This document shows positions 28,628-37,675 of a stretch of DNA of 64,000 nt, in pieces (the first letter of the stretch is position 1; each line of letters starts with the position of its first letter). Made by a program: the position numbers and the translations under genes. Under the pieces are notes generated by a model. The model saw only the letters and a list, made by a program, of their open reading frames with translations. It did not search any database and was not told the DNA's origin. Source of the stretch: Oceanospirillum sanctuarii (lineage in GTDB: Bacteria; Pseudomonadota; Gammaproteobacteria; Pseudomonadales; Halomonadaceae); the NCBI RefSeq assembly GCF_002150805.1, contig NZ_MTBA01000003.1, forward strand, positions 620,001-684,000, in the 5' to 3' direction.

Positions 28628-28985
28628 TGGTGGAGGTGGGGGGAGTTGAACCCCCGTCCGTCAGTCCTCTGCCATCGGCTCTACATGCTTAGTTTCGTCT
28701 TTTAGTTTAACGCTTGGCACTCCAACGAACAGGATTACCTAGCGCGAGTCTCGAAAAGTTTTAGAAGCGCGGTCTGAGACGGACGTTGCTTCGAGCCTGT
28801 TTCGCGGGCTCGTACCTCGTCTAGAAGTTACAGGCAACTTCCGTCTGAGGGAGCTGCATTAAGCAGCTAGAGCGTAGTTTTCGTCGTTTGCGACTATTAA
28901 ATTGTAACGCTGGATTTACGAGATACGTTACCCTCTCGACATGCACCTCAGGGTTTGAAACCGGCGTCGAAGCCATATCACCCCC
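28628..28985 (-). ncRNA. ssrA: Transfer-messenger RNA (tmRNA)
   Basis: This 358-nt one-piece tmRNA has GGGGGTG at the 5' end (28979-28985) pairing with CACCTCC ahead of ACCA at the 3' end (28628). The T-arm-like GTTCAACTCCCCCCA and the 5' GCTTCGACG element are typical. The resume codon and reading frame encode the tag ANDENYALAA followed by TAA, identical to the E. coli tag. With SmpB it releases stalled ribosomes and marks the unfinished protein for ClpXP and related proteases. smpB is encoded 63 bp upstream on the same strand. Confidence 0.97.
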
Positions 28986-29048
28986 AAAGAAGTCGGGCAT
29001 TCTAACAGAATAGCCCCGGTTTTGCCTAATAATCAGCGGGTTGCTGAC

Positions 29049-29531
29049 TTAGCCAGCGTGCTCGCGAACGATACGCTGTTTCTGACGACCCCAGTCACGG
29101 TCTTTCTCCGTGGCTCGTTTGTCGTGCAGTTTCTTACCGGTTACCAGTGCGATCTCGCATTTCACCTTGTTGTTCTTCCAGTACAGCGCCAGAGGAACAC
29201 AGGTGTGACCCTTCTGCTGAATGGCAGCAAAGATTTTTGCGATCTCTTTCTTATGCAGTAAGAGTTTGCGATTACGGGTTGGTTCCGCAAGTACGTGGGT
29301 AGAAGCGCTGATCAATGGGGTGATATGTGCACCCATCAGCCAGACTTCACCTTTGTGCATGATAACGTAGCCCTCAGTGATCTGGACTTTACCTGCACGC
29401 AGACTCTTTACTTCCCAACCAGCCAGAGACACGCCAGCCTCGAACTTTTCATTAACATGAAATTCGTGACGTGCGCGCTTATTCAGAGCGATAGTTGGAC
29501 TGGTAGATTTTGCTTTCTGTTTCTTAGCCAT
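29049..29531 (-). CDS. smpB: SsrA-binding protein SmpB
   Basis: The about 160-residue RNA-binding protein delivers tmRNA to stalled ribosomes. It has a basic N-terminus, [34 protein letters not shown], the beta-barrel core with [25 protein letters not shown], and the basic C-terminal tail [21 protein letters not shown], which enters the mRNA channel. I prefer ATG 29531 from family length; ATG 29540 is possible, and neither has a strong ribosome-binding site. It is the partner of ssrA next door. Confidence 0.96.
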   Translation of the reverse strand: MAKKQKAKSTSPTIALNKRARHEFHVNEKFEAGVSLAGWEVKSLRAGKVQITEGYVIMHKGEVWLMGAHITPLISASTHVLAEPTRNRKLLLHKKEIAKIFAAIQQKGHTCVPLALYWKNNKVKCEIALVTGKKLHDKRATEKDRDWGRQKQRIVREHAG

Positions 29532-29722
29532 AGCGCGCATTATAAATCCAAGTTAGGCAAAGGGCTATCGGGCGAAACCGTTAAAAATCAAAATCATGCT
29601 ACAATTCTGCCTTCAAGTGGACAGCGGCATCGGCGGCTGCCCGGTTTTGCTACAAATTTGGCCCCTGTGCTGTCGGAAAACTATCCGGCAGGGTCAAGAT
29701 GAAGAGAGCGAGAGCGTCATAA

Positions 29723-30157
29723 ATGACAACGGTGACCCGAAGCGCGCTGGTTATGCACTCTGCCCGTGAGATGTATGACCTGGTAAATGACTGTGAGTCT
29801 TATCCGCAATTTTTGCCCTGGTGCAGCAACGCGACCATGATCGAATCTTCCGAGACGCACATGGTGGGTAAGCTGGAGATCTCCAAGGCGGGAATCAATC
29901 ACAGCTTTACTACACGCAATACGCTGGAAGCACCCCATCATATTCATCTGCAGTTGGTGGATGGCCCTTTCAAGAAGCTGGAAGGTGACTGGCGTTTTGA
30001 TGCGCTGTCGGAGGAAGCCTGCAAGGTAACTCTGACCATGGAGTTTGAGTTTGCCGGTAAGTTACTGAGCATGGCGCTGGGCGGTGTCTTTAATCAGGCT
30101 GCCAATACAATGGTTGAAGCTTTCTGTAAGCGGGCGGATGAGGTTTATGGCCGATAA
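29723..30157 (+). CDS. ratA: RatA/coenzyme Q-binding START-domain protein
   Basis: The 144-residue START-like (SRPBCC) protein has RSALVMHSAREMYDLVNDCESYPQFLPWC at the N-terminus and a long C-terminal helix (VFNQAANTMVEAFCKRADEVYG), as in E. coli YfjG/RatA and yeast Coq10. Coq10 homologues bind ubiquinone and support respiration; E. coli RatA was reported to inhibit 70S ribosome assembly. The gene is divergent from smpB and overlaps ratB by 11 bp, the conserved order. Confidence 0.92.
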   Translation: MTTVTRSALVMHSAREMYDLVNDCESYPQFLPWCSNATMIESSETHMVGKLEISKAGINHSFTTRNTLEAPHHIHLQLVDGPFKKLEGDWRFDALSEEACKVTLTMEFEFAGKLLSMALGGVFNQAANTMVEAFCKRADEVYGR

Positions 30158-30458
30158 TATGGATACGAAGCAGATTCGGGTTGAGGTGGTTTACGCCCTG
30201 CCAAAAGAACAAAGAGTGGTTGAGCTGTTTGTACCGGAAGGTACGACGGTAATGCAGGCGGCTGAGAAATCAGGTCTGGATAAGCACTATCCGGAGATCG
30301 ATCTGGCAACAGCCTCTTTGGGCGTGTTCAGCAAGCTGGTGAAGAAACCGGCGGAACAGGCGCTGCGGGAAAATGATCGTGTTGAGATCTACCGTGCTCT
30401 GATCGCTGACCCGAAAAAGGTGCGTGCGAACCGCGCGGCGAAACAGAAAAAAGACTAA
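30147..30458 (+). CDS. ratB: RnfH family ubiquitin-fold protein
   Basis: The 103-residue protein has a beta-grasp (ubiquitin-like) fold typical of the RnfH/RatB family: VEVVYALPKEQRVVELFVPEGTTVMQAAEKSGL, then DLATASLGVFSKLVKKPAEQALRENDRVEIYRALIADPKKVR and a Lys-rich tail. The role is unknown despite the old link to the Rnf complex. ATG 30147 overlaps the ratA stop; ATG 30159 is an alternative. GAGG is 3 nt before the first and 15 nt before the second. A strong bidirectional terminator follows. Confidence 0.9.
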   Translation: MADNMDTKQIRVEVVYALPKEQRVVELFVPEGTTVMQAAEKSGLDKHYPEIDLATASLGVFSKLVKKPAEQALRENDRVEIYRALIADPKKVRANRAAKQKKD

Positions 30459-30539
30459 TGCTTGTCTGATACGCTTGCCGGATTGGATGCTTTTACCTGA
30501 TAACGGCAAGCTGGGGTTACAGACAAAACATAAGACAAA

Positions 30540-30575
30540 AAAATGCCCGCTAGGAGAGATCCTGGCGGGCATTTT
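30540..30575. terminator. Bidirectional terminator between ratB and bamE
   Basis: A 16-bp stem (30540-30555 with 30560-30575, one T-G wobble) with loop GAGA and T-runs on both strands, between two convergent genes. Confidence 0.93.
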
Positions 30576-30593
30576 GTTATTCGGGGCAAACCC

Positions 30594-30908
30594 TTATGGG
30601 GTTTTGGTGATTTCCGTGAGACGGTCGTTTTCAAATCTCAGGGAAACGCGCTGCTGGGTCACTTCATCCCGAGGGGATTTTGACCAGTAGATATAATCCC
30701 AGCGGTTCTGATCCAGACTGGACGGGGTTAGTGGATTACCCATCACGTAGATCACCTGTTCCCGGGTTAGTCCGGGTTGAAGTTGATTGATCATCTCATC
30801 GGTCATTACATGACCCTGCTGTAGCTCCCTTTTATAGACGCCGGGGAAAATACAGCCGGAAAGTGTGACTATCGACGAAAAGATGACTAAAATGATCAGT
30901 CTTTGCAT
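30594..30908 (-). CDS. bamE: Outer membrane assembly lipoprotein BamE
   Basis: BamE is a lipoprotein subunit of the BAM complex that inserts outer-membrane proteins. From ATG 30908 the 104-residue protein starts MQRLIILVIFSSIVTLSGC, a lipoprotein signal with lipobox LSGC. The mature SmpA/OmlA domain contains YKRELQQGHVMTDEMINQLQPGLTREQVIYVMGNPL and WDYIYWSK. An earlier ATG (30992) would put the signal peptide in the middle and is rejected. It is divergent from fur, as in pseudomonads. Confidence 0.95.
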   Translation of the reverse strand: MQRLIILVIFSSIVTLSGCIFPGVYKRELQQGHVMTDEMINQLQPGLTREQVIYVMGNPLTPSSLDQNRWDYIYWSKSPRDEVTQQRVSLRFENDRLTEITKTP

Positions 30909-30990
30909 ATGAGAATATCTTTCACCTTGTTGTGCAAGTCTGGGATAATACCGGAAATTAGCACCGACTGCGAAGCGAGACCGGAAAAAC

Positions 30991-31401
30991 ATGGCAGATG
31001 AAAATCAGGAACTGAAAAAAGCAGGTCTGAAAGTAACCTTACCGCGTATTAAGATTCTTCAGCTGCTGGAAAGTGCCGAAGCACACCACATGAGCGCGGA
31101 AGATGTTTATAAGGCGCTGCTGGAAGCAGGCGAGGATGTTGGCCTGGCTACCGTGTATCGTGTACTGACTCAGTTTGAGTCCGCAGGTCTGGTGGTGCGT
31201 CACAACTTTGATGGCGGCCATGCGGTATTTGAGCTGGCGAAGGATGAGCACCATGATCACATCGTTTGTGTGGACAGTGGTGAAGTGATCGAATTCTTTG
31301 ATCCTGAGATTGAACGTCGTCAGCACGAGATCGTAGCCGAGCACGGTTATGAGCTGGTGGATCACTCTCTGGTTCTGTACGTACGTAAGAAAGAAGGTTA
31401 A
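30991..31401 (+). CDS. fur: Ferric uptake regulator Fur
   Basis: Fur is the Fe2+-dependent dimeric repressor of iron uptake genes. The 136-residue protein has LKVTLPRIKILQLLESAEAHHMSAEDVYKALLEAGEDVGLATVYRVLTQFESAGLV (winged helix). Metal ligands appear in the H-rich EHHDHIVCVDSGEVIEF and in HEIVAEHGYELVDH. It ends LVLYVRKKEG and has a single Cys, without the CxxC zinc pairs of E. coli Fur; the pseudomonad Fur is similar. It is divergent from bamE with an 82-bp shared promoter region. Confidence 0.97.
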   Translation: MADENQELKKAGLKVTLPRIKILQLLESAEAHHMSAEDVYKALLEAGEDVGLATVYRVLTQFESAGLVVRHNFDGGHAVFELAKDEHHDHIVCVDSGEVIEFFDPEIERRQHEIVAEHGYELVDHSLVLYVRKKEG

Positions 31402-31488
31402 TCCCTGCTTTCAGTTGGTTTCACTATATAAGTACTTGCCGCAAAAGCAGCCGTAAGAAAGCGCTTATAAAATGAAGCCTCGGTAACG

Positions 31489-31529
31489 AAAAAAGCCTGC
31501 GCTATGAGATTTTCAGCGCAGGCTTTTTT
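31489..31529. terminator. Bidirectional terminator between fur and recN
   Basis: AAAAAAGCCTGCGCT (31489-31503) pairs with AGCGCAGGCTTTTTT (31515-31529); a perfect 15-bp stem with an 11-nt loop between convergent genes. Confidence 0.93.
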
Positions 31530-31564
31530 GTGTCTGTAGCTTTCGATAACGGCAGGCGGAGAAA

Positions 31565-33250
31565 TCAGGCTTCCGCTTTCTGGCGGCTGATTTCCAGCAT
31601 CTCGGCAGCATGGGCCAGGGTTTGTTCGGTCAGATCAACACCACCCAGCATGCGGGCGAGTTCGGTAGTTCTGTCCTGATCCGCCAGCCAGTTCATCTGG
31701 GACTTGGTGTTGTCCTTGGTGCTGTGTTTGCTGATATGCAGATGCTGATCCCCCTGCGCAGCCACCTGGGGCAGGTGGGTCACGGAGAGAATCTGGCCCT
31801 TCTTCGCCAGATTGTGCAGTAGTTTACCGACGATCTCAGCGGTGCCGCCACTGATACCCACATCCACTTCATCAAATACCAGTGTCGGAATGGTGGAGGT
31901 CTGGGCGGTGACCACCTGAATCGCCAGGCTGATGCGCGACAGCTCACCACCGGATGCGATTTTGATCATCGGCTTGGCCGGTTGCCCGGGGTTGGTGCTG
32001 ATAAGGAATTCCACATCATCGGTGCCGGTGGGCTGGAACTGCTCGGTGCTCTTAATGGAGACTTCAAAACGGGCGTTACTCATACCCAGCTGAGCCAGCT
32101 GCTCATTGATCTTTTTGTTCAGTTTCTGACCAAACTGCTGGCGCTTCTGATTCAGCTGCGCGGCATGTTCGCGGTATTGGGTGGTCAGGGTATCCAGCTG
32201 TTCCGCCAGCTGGTCGATGTTCTGCGGGCCGCTTTCGATATTGTCCAGTTCTTCACGCAGCGCAAGGCTATGACTGTACAGCTCTTCCGGTGTGATGTGG
32301 TGTTTACGTGCCAGCTGATAAACCGCAGAAAGACGATCTTCGACAAACTGCAAGCGTTCCGGATCAAGCTCGCAGTGTTCAATAAAGAAGCTTAATTCAC
32401 GGGAGGCTTCTTCCACCTGAATCAGGGCGTCATTCAGCATCTGGCCGATATCAGTAAGGCGCGGGTCCTGAGAAGGTATTTGGGTCAGTCGCTGACAGGC
32501 ATAGTTCAGTGCCTGACGGGCACCGCCATCATCGCCATCGCACAGGTCCAAAGTCGCCTGACCTTCGGAGATCAGGGTTTCCGCATTGGCCAGTTCCTGC
32601 TGCTCGTTTTCCAGCTCCTGCAGTTCACCTTCCTGTAAGCCCAGCTGTTCCAGTTCTTCAACCTGATAGCGTAGAAGTTCGAGGCGCGCCTGTTGCTCGC
32701 TGTCCTGAGTTTTCAGCTGTTCCAGTTGTTTGCGAACCTGTTGCCACTCTTTATAGATGACTCGCTGTTGTTCCACGTTCTTTGTCAGATGACCAAACTC
32801 ATCCAGCAGTACCAGATGGGTTTCTTTACGCAAAAGAGACTGGTGTTCGTGCTGGCCGTGAATATCGATCAGGTGACTGCCCAGCTGTTTCAGTTGTTGG
32901 GCAGAACAGGGCTGGCCATTGATCCAGGCTTTAGAACGGCCATTGGCATGGATCACCCGGCGAAGTACGCATTCACACTCATGCTCATCGTCAGTCAGTT
33001 CCTGATCTTCCAGCCAGCTTTTTGCCTGAGGCAGAACCGTAATGTCGAAGTGCGCATGAATCTCAGCTTTGGCAGCGCCGTGACGCACGCTGTCCGCATC
33101 GGCACGGTCACCCAGAGCGAGCCCGAGGGCATCCAGGAGAATCGATTTACCGGCACCGGTTTCACCGGTGATCACGGTCATGCCGGGCGGAAGATCCAGT
33201 TCCAGATGTTCCACAATGGCCAGATTGGTGATCGCTAGATAAGTCAGCAT
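31565..33250 (-). CDS. recN: DNA repair protein RecN
   Basis: This SMC-like ATPase acts in double-strand-break repair and sister chromatid cohesion. Across 561 residues it shows Walker A GETGAGKSILLDALGLALGDRAD near the N-terminus, a central coiled coil split by a short hinge, and the signature SGGELSRISLAIQ with Walker B TLVFDEVDVGISGGTAEIVG near the C-terminus. recN is an SOS gene in many bacteria; a degenerate LexA-like site lies upstream (33386-33401). It is divergent from grpE. Confidence 0.97.
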   Translation of the reverse strand: MLTYLAITNLAIVEHLELDLPPGMTVITGETGAGKSILLDALGLALGDRADADSVRHGAAKAEIHAHFDITVLPQAKSWLEDQELTDDEHECECVLRRVIHANGRSKAWINGQPCSAQQLKQLGSHLIDIHGQHEHQSLLRKETHLVLLDEFGHLTKNVEQQRVIYKEWQQVRKQLEQLKTQDSEQQARLELLRYQVEELEQLGLQEGELQELENEQQELANAETLISEGQATLDLCDGDDGGARQALNYACQRLTQIPSQDPRLTDIGQMLNDALIQVEEASRELSFFIEHCELDPERLQFVEDRLSAVYQLARKHHITPEELYSHSLALREELDNIESGPQNIDQLAEQLDTLTTQYREHAAQLNQKRQQFGQKLNKKINEQLAQLGMSNARFEVSIKSTEQFQPTGTDDVEFLISTNPGQPAKPMIKIASGGELSRISLAIQVVTAQTSTIPTLVFDEVDVGISGGTAEIVGKLLHNLAKKGQILSVTHLPQVAAQGDQHLHISKHSTKDNTKSQMNWLADQDRTTELARMLGGVDLTEQTLAHAAEMLEISRQKAEA

Positions 33251-33385
33251 CAGTGCATCCTCGCGCCGGCCCGTTCTGCCGGATATTCAGGTAATAAGGG
33301 GTTGGTTTTTCAGTGTTTGGTAAAGGCTGTTATTTACGAATAAACAGGTGTCTGAGTACAGGTAAAACGGTATCTGAAAACGAGC

Positions 33386-33414
33386 ATGGGTATTTATACA
33401 GTATTTTTACTGTA
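33386..33414 (-). promoter_or_regulatory. Degenerate LexA-like site and inverted repeat upstream of recN
   Basis: On the minus strand CTGT-ATAAATAC-CCAT (33386-33401) resembles the E. coli recN LexA box CTGT-N8-CCAG with one weak half. The overlapping TACAGTA-TTTT-TACTGTA (33397-33414) is a perfect 7-4-7 inverted repeat. SOS control is plausible, not shown. Confidence 0.35.
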
Positions 33415-33537
33415 AGGAGCAAATACAGAATGTAGCCCTGAAACAGGTATGGCGCGGCCTGAGGCTAATCGAAATGTGATAACAGCCTGATTTTTAATCA
33501 AATACACACTTTGTGAGGAATTAAGGCGAACAAAGGG

Positions 33538-33562
33538 TTGAAAAAAAAGTGGCTAACCCAAT
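33538..33562 (+). promoter_or_regulatory. Sigma-32 promoter of grpE
   Basis: TTGAAA (33538-33543), 13-bp spacer, CCCAAT (33557-33562). The sigma-32 consensus is CTTGAAA-N11-16-CCCCAT. It lies 50 bp upstream of the grpE start. Confidence 0.65.
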
Positions 33563-33611
33563 ATAGCCAAGCAATTGGTGATAACGATCTGAAGCGAGAG
33601 ATACAGACGCA

Positions 33612-34205
33612 ATGACAACTGAAGAGCAGAAAAAGACCGCACAGGAAGAGCTGGATCAGGCTCAGCAGGCTGCCGAAGAAGCGCAGGCTGCCCAGGAGAA
33701 TCTTGTTGAAGGTGATGTGGTAGAAGAAGCCGCAGAGTCTGATGCTGTTGCCAGCGAAGTTGCAGCCCTTGAGGAGCAACTGGCGCAGGCTAAAGATCAG
33801 GTATTGCGCGCTCACGCAGATGCTCAGAATGCCCGTCGCCGTGCAGAACAGGATGTTGAAAAAGCGCACAAGTTTGCGCTGGAAAAATTCACTAAAGAGT
33901 TGCTGCCGGTTATCGACAGCCTTGAGCGTGCTATCGAAGCCTTTGATCAGACTGGCGCAGATGCGGCTCTGAAAGAAGGCGTTGAGATGACCCTGAGCAT
34001 GTTTGTCAGCACTCTGGGTAAATTCGATGTGGAACAGCTGAACCCACAGGGCGAACCCTTCGACCCTCAGTTCCACGAAGCGATGTCTATGGTGCCGAAT
34101 CCTGAAGTGGAGCCGAACACCGTTATCGCTGTTATGCAGAAAGGTTACCTGCTGAACGGCCGTCTGGTTCGTCCGGCGATGGTGATGGTTTCCAAGGCTG
34201 CGTAA
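33612..34205 (+). CDS. grpE: Nucleotide exchange factor GrpE
   Basis: GrpE releases ADP from DnaK. The 197-residue protein has an acidic, Glu/Ala/Gln-rich N-terminus, a long coiled-coil helix ([22 protein letters not shown], then [21 protein letters not shown]) and the C-terminal beta domain with [15 protein letters not shown] and [18 protein letters not shown]. It is the first gene of the grpE-dnaK-dnaJ chaperone group, with a sigma-32 promoter upstream. Confidence 0.97.
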   Translation: MTTEEQKKTAQEELDQAQQAAEEAQAAQENLVEGDVVEEAAESDAVASEVAALEEQLAQAKDQVLRAHADAQNARRRAEQDVEKAHKFALEKFTKELLPVIDSLERAIEAFDQTGADAALKEGVEMTLSMFVSTLGKFDVEQLNPQGEPFDPQFHEAMSMVPNPEVEPNTVIAVMQKGYLLNGRLVRPAMVMVSKAA

Positions 34206-34244
34206 GGCCGGAAAGAAATCTGCAAAAAAAATTAAATTGCAGGC

Positions 34245-34270
34245 CTTGAAAGAAATTGTGAAGGCCGCAT
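34245..34270 (+). promoter_or_regulatory. Sigma-32 promoter of dnaK
   Basis: CTTGAAA (34245-34251), 13-bp spacer, CCGCAT followed by AT (34265-34272). The -35 is consensus and the -10 has one mismatch. Together with the grpE site it suggests independent heat induction of dnaK. Confidence 0.65.
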
Positions 34271-34358
34271 ATAGCAGTTAAATGCAAAGAAAAGTGGCGT
34301 AAAGCACAGCTAAAAGCCGCTAAGTCTACAGAATTAGATTGAAAGATCGGAGAAGATT

Positions 34359-36287
34359 ATGGGCCGCATTATCGGTATTGACCTGGGTACTACCAACTCT
34401 TGTGTTGCAGTAATGGATGGTGACAAAGCTAAGGTGATTGAGAACGCTGAAGGCGATCGCACCACCCCATCGATTATCGCGTTCACTGAAGACAACGAGA
34501 CTCTGGTTGGCCAGTCTGCAAAACGTCAGGCAGTAACTAACCCGAACAACACTCTGTTCGCGGTTAAGCGTCTGATCGGTCGTCGTTTTGAAGATGATGT
34601 TGTACAGAAAGACATCAAAATGGTGCCTTACTCCATCGTTAAAGCGGACAACGGTGACGCTTGGGTTGAAGTAAAAGGCGACAAGAAAGCTCCACCACAG
34701 ATCTCTGCAGAAGTTCTGAAGAAAATGAAGAAAACTGCAGAAGACTATCTGGGTGAAGAGGTAACAGAAGCAGTAATTACTGTTCCTGCGTACTTCAACG
34801 ATTCTCAGCGTCAGGCAACTAAAGACGCCGGTAAGATCGCTGGTCTGGAAGTTAAGCGTATCATCAACGAGCCTACCGCTGCTGCTCTGGCATACGGTAT
34901 GGACAAATCCCGTGGCGACCGCACCGTAGCGGTATATGACCTGGGTGGTGGTACTTTCGATATCTCTATCATCGAGATCGCTGAAGTAGATGGCGAGCAC
35001 CAGTTTGAAGTACTGGCGACTAACGGTGACACCTTCCTGGGCGGTGAAGATTTCGACCTGGCAGTAATCAACTACCTGGCTGACGAGTTCAAGAAAGAGT
35101 CCGGTATCGATCTGCACAACGATCCTCTGGCACTGCAGCGTCTGAAAGAAGCGGGTGAGAAAGCGAAGATCGAGCTGTCCAGCAGCCAACAGACTGACGT
35201 GAACCTGCCGTACATCACTGCAGACGCGACTGGTCCTAAGCACCTGAACGTAAAACTGACCCGTGCGAAGCTGGAATCTCTGGTTGAGGATCTGGTACAG
35301 CGCTCTCTGGCGCCATGTGAAATCGCTCTGAAAGATGCTGGCCTGTCCACTTCTGAGATCGACGACGTGATCCTGGTGGGTGGTCAGACCCGTATGCCTC
35401 AGGTTCAGGCTAAAGTTGCTGAGTTCTTCGGCAAAGAGCCACGTAAAGATGTTAACCCTGACGAAGCGGTAGCGATCGGTGCGTCTATTCAGGGCGGTGT
35501 ACTGGCAGGTGACGTTAAAGACGTTCTGCTGCTGGACGTAACCCCTCTGACTCTGGGTATCGAAACTATGGGCGGCGTTGCGACTCCGGTTATCGATAAG
35601 AACACCACGATTCCTACTAAGAAATCTCAGGTGTTCTCAACCGCTGACGACAACCAGACTGCGGTAACCATTCACGTGGTTCAGGGTGAGCGTAAGCAAG
35701 CGACTCAGAACAAATCTCTGGGCCGTTTCGATCTGGCTGATATCCCACCTGCGCCACGCGGTGTGCCTCAGATCGAAGTAACCTTCGACATCGACGCGAA
35801 CGGTATTCTGAACGTAAGCGCGAAAGACAAGGCGACCGGTAAAGAGCAGTCTATCGTAATTAAAGCATCCTCCGGTCTGTCGGATGATGAAGTAGAACAA
35901 ATGGTTCGTGACGCAGAAGCTAACGCTGAAGCGGATAAGAAGTTCGAAGAGCTGGTTCAGACCCGTAACCAGGGTGACACCATGCTGCACGCAACCAAGA
36001 AAACTCTGGAAGAAGCGGGCGACAAAGCCACTGCTGAAGAGAAAGAGAAGATCGAAGCTGCGATCAAAGATCTGGAAGAAGCCCTGAAAGGCGACGACGT
36101 AGAAGAGATCAAAGCTAAGACTAACGCTCTGACTGAAGCATCCGGCGAGCTGGCGCAGAAACTGTACGCTGAGCAGGCGGCTGAAGCTCAGGCTCAGGGT
36201 GGCGAACAGGCTCAGGAGCAGGGTTCTGCTAAAGCAGACGACGTGGTTGACGCTGAGTTCGAAGAAGTTAAAGACGACAAGAAATAA
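34359..36287 (+). CDS. dnaK: Molecular chaperone DnaK (Hsp70)
   Basis: The 642-residue Hsp70 has the ATPase phosphate loop [50 protein letters not shown] and LVGGQTRMP. The linker [10 protein letters not shown] leads into the peptide-binding domain, and the C-terminal lid ends in Ala/Gln-rich sequence and the acidic [10 protein letters not shown] tail. It refolds proteins with DnaJ and GrpE and controls sigma-32. CGGAGAAG precedes the ATG. Codon use is strongly biased, as expected for a highly expressed gene. Confidence 0.98.
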   Translation: MGRIIGIDLGTTNSCVAVMDGDKAKVIENAEGDRTTPSIIAFTEDNETLVGQSAKRQAVTNPNNTLFAVKRLIGRRFEDDVVQKDIKMVPYSIVKADNGDAWVEVKGDKKAPPQISAEVLKKMKKTAEDYLGEEVTEAVITVPAYFNDSQRQATKDAGKIAGLEVKRIINEPTAAALAYGMDKSRGDRTVAVYDLGGGTFDISIIEIAEVDGEHQFEVLATNGDTFLGGEDFDLAVINYLADEFKKESGIDLHNDPLALQRLKEAGEKAKIELSSSQQTDVNLPYITADATGPKHLNVKLTRAKLESLVEDLVQRSLAPCEIALKDAGLSTSEIDDVILVGGQTRMPQVQAKVAEFFGKEPRKDVNPDEAVAIGASIQGGVLAGDVKDVLLLDVTPLTLGIETMGGVATPVIDKNTTIPTKKSQVFSTADDNQTAVTIHVVQGERKQATQNKSLGRFDLADIPPAPRGVPQIEVTFDIDANGILNVSAKDKATGKEQSIVIKASSGLSDDEVEQMVRDAEANAEADKKFEELVQTRNQGDTMLHATKKTLEEAGDKATAEEKEKIEAAIKDLEEALKGDDVEEIKAKTNALTEASGELAQKLYAEQAAEAQAQGGEQAQEQGSAKADDVVDAEFEEVKDDKK

Positions 36288-36311
36288 GTCGCTTTAAGCT
36301 AAGGAATGCAC

Positions 36312-36336
36312 GAACGCGGGAGGCTCTCCCGCGTTC
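36312..36336 (+). terminator. Hairpin between dnaK and dnaJ
   Basis: GAACGCGGGAG (36312-36322), loop GCT, CTCCCGCGTTC (36326-36336): an 11-bp GC-rich stem. Only a short T-rich tail (TTGTAT) follows, so it may be a partial terminator or an mRNA-stabilising hairpin that lowers dnaJ expression relative to dnaK. Confidence 0.6.
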
Positions 36337-36393
36337 TTGTATCCGACACTTTTTCAGCTCCTTTCCTCTTTCATAACCTATGGTTAGCTAGCA

Positions 36394-37539
36394 ATGTCAA
36401 AGCGTGATTACTACGAAGTTCTGGGTGTTTCCAAGAGCGATGATGAGAAAGCCATCAAGAAGGCTTACCGTCGCTTGGCGATGAAATATCACCCGGACCG
36501 TAACCCGGATGATGAAGAAGCCGCGGAAAAATTCCGTGAAGCAACCGAGGCTTACGACGTTCTGACCAGCTCAGACAAGCGTGCGGCCTATGACCAGTAC
36601 GGTCATGCTGGTGTTGATGGTCAGGCCGGCTACGGCGGTGGTGGCTTCGGCGGCGGTGCCGGTGGTTTCGGTGATATTTTTGGTGATGTATTCGGCGATA
36701 TCTTTGGTGGCGGCGGTGGTCGTCAGCATGATCCGAATGCGCCGCAACGCGGTTCTGATCTGAGATACCGTCTGGATCTGAATCTGGAAGAAGCGGTTCA
36801 CGGTACAACAGTCAGCATTAAAGTGCCGACGCTGGTTGAGTGTGATTCCTGTGACGGTACAGGTTCTGCCGACAACTCCAAGCCTGTGACCTGTTCCACC
36901 TGCGGTGGTCACGGTCAGGTGCGTATGCAGCAGGGCTTCTTCTCGGTGCAGCAAACCTGTCCGAGCTGTCATGGTCGCGGTTCTGAGATCAAAAATCCTT
37001 GCCGTAAGTGTCATGGCGAAGGTCGTGTTCAGGAACAGAAAACCCTGTCCGTTAAGATTCCACCGGGTGTGGATACCGGTGATCGCATTCGTCTGACCGG
37101 CGAAGGTGAAGCGGGAGCGAATGGTGGTCCTGCAGGCGATCTCTATGTTCAGGTGAGTGTGCGTCAGCACAACATCTTCGAGCGTGATGGTCGTGATCTG
37201 TACTGCGAAGTGCCGGTATCTTTCGTGGATGCGGCGCTGGGTGGCGAGCTGGAAGTACCGACCCTTGATGGTCGTGTGAAGCTGAAGATTCCTGCAGAAA
37301 CTCAGACCGGAAAACTCTTCCGTCTGCGTGGCAAGGGTGTGAAGCCGGTTCGTGGCGGTGCGCAGGGTGATCTGCTGTGCAGAGTGCTGGTTGAAACGCC
37401 GGTGAATCTGACCGAGCGTCAGAAAGAACTGCTGCGTGAATTCCAGGACAGCATGGAAGATACTCAGGGGCATCACTCCCCGAAGAAGAACAGCTGGTTT
37501 GATTCCGTGAAAAAGTTCTTTGAAGAGTTCAAGAACTAA
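36394..37539 (+). CDS. dnaJ: Chaperone DnaJ (Hsp40)
   Basis: The 381-residue type I J-protein has a J domain with YHPDRNP (HPD motif), a long Gly/Phe-rich region ([28 protein letters not shown] in parts), four zinc-binding CxxCxGxG repeats ([32 protein letters not shown]) and the C-terminal substrate-binding and dimerisation domains. It stimulates DnaK ATP hydrolysis. It is the last gene of the chaperone group. Confidence 0.98.
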   Translation: MSKRDYYEVLGVSKSDDEKAIKKAYRRLAMKYHPDRNPDDEEAAEKFREATEAYDVLTSSDKRAAYDQYGHAGVDGQAGYGGGGFGGGAGGFGDIFGDVFGDIFGGGGGRQHDPNAPQRGSDLRYRLDLNLEEAVHGTTVSIKVPTLVECDSCDGTGSADNSKPVTCSTCGGHGQVRMQQGFFSVQQTCPSCHGRGSEIKNPCRKCHGEGRVQEQKTLSVKIPPGVDTGDRIRLTGEGEAGANGGPAGDLYVQVSVRQHNIFERDGRDLYCEVPVSFVDAALGGELEVPTLDGRVKLKIPAETQTGKLFRLRGKGVKPVRGGAQGDLLCRVLVETPVNLTERQKELLREFQDSMEDTQGHHSPKKNSWFDSVKKFFEEFKN

Positions 37540-37559
37540 GCGTTAGAATCGGCAGTTAG

Positions 37560-37622
37560 CAGGAAGCCATGTCTGGTCATTGGTGGAGATTTCATTGATG
37601 ATGCGGGCGGCTTCCTGTTTTT
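37560..37622 (+). terminator. Probable large-loop terminator after dnaJ
   Basis: CAGGAAGCC (37560-37568) pairs with GGCTTCCTG (37609-37617), followed directly by TTTTTATTT. The 40-nt loop is long for an intrinsic terminator, which lowers confidence, but the position between dnaJ and cysE fits. Confidence 0.5.
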
Positions 37623-37675
37623 ATTTGTGAGCAGCACATTCATCCCTGTTATCAGGGGATTCAAAGAGGTGAGTT

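Larger units (their letters stand above)
33251..33611. other. Intergenic region between recN and grpE
   Basis: This 361-bp divergent control region has no ORF. It contains an inverted repeat with a LexA-like half facing recN (33386-33414) and a sigma-32 promoter facing grpE (33538-33562). Confidence 0.6.

Noticed and set aside
33397-33414. Consensus LexA box TACTGT-N-ACAGTA upstream of recN
   Set aside because: The inverted repeat here is TACAGTA-TTTT-TACTGTA, which has the half-sites in the wrong orientation for LexA. Only a degenerate CTGT-N8-CCAT remains, kept as a low-confidence site.
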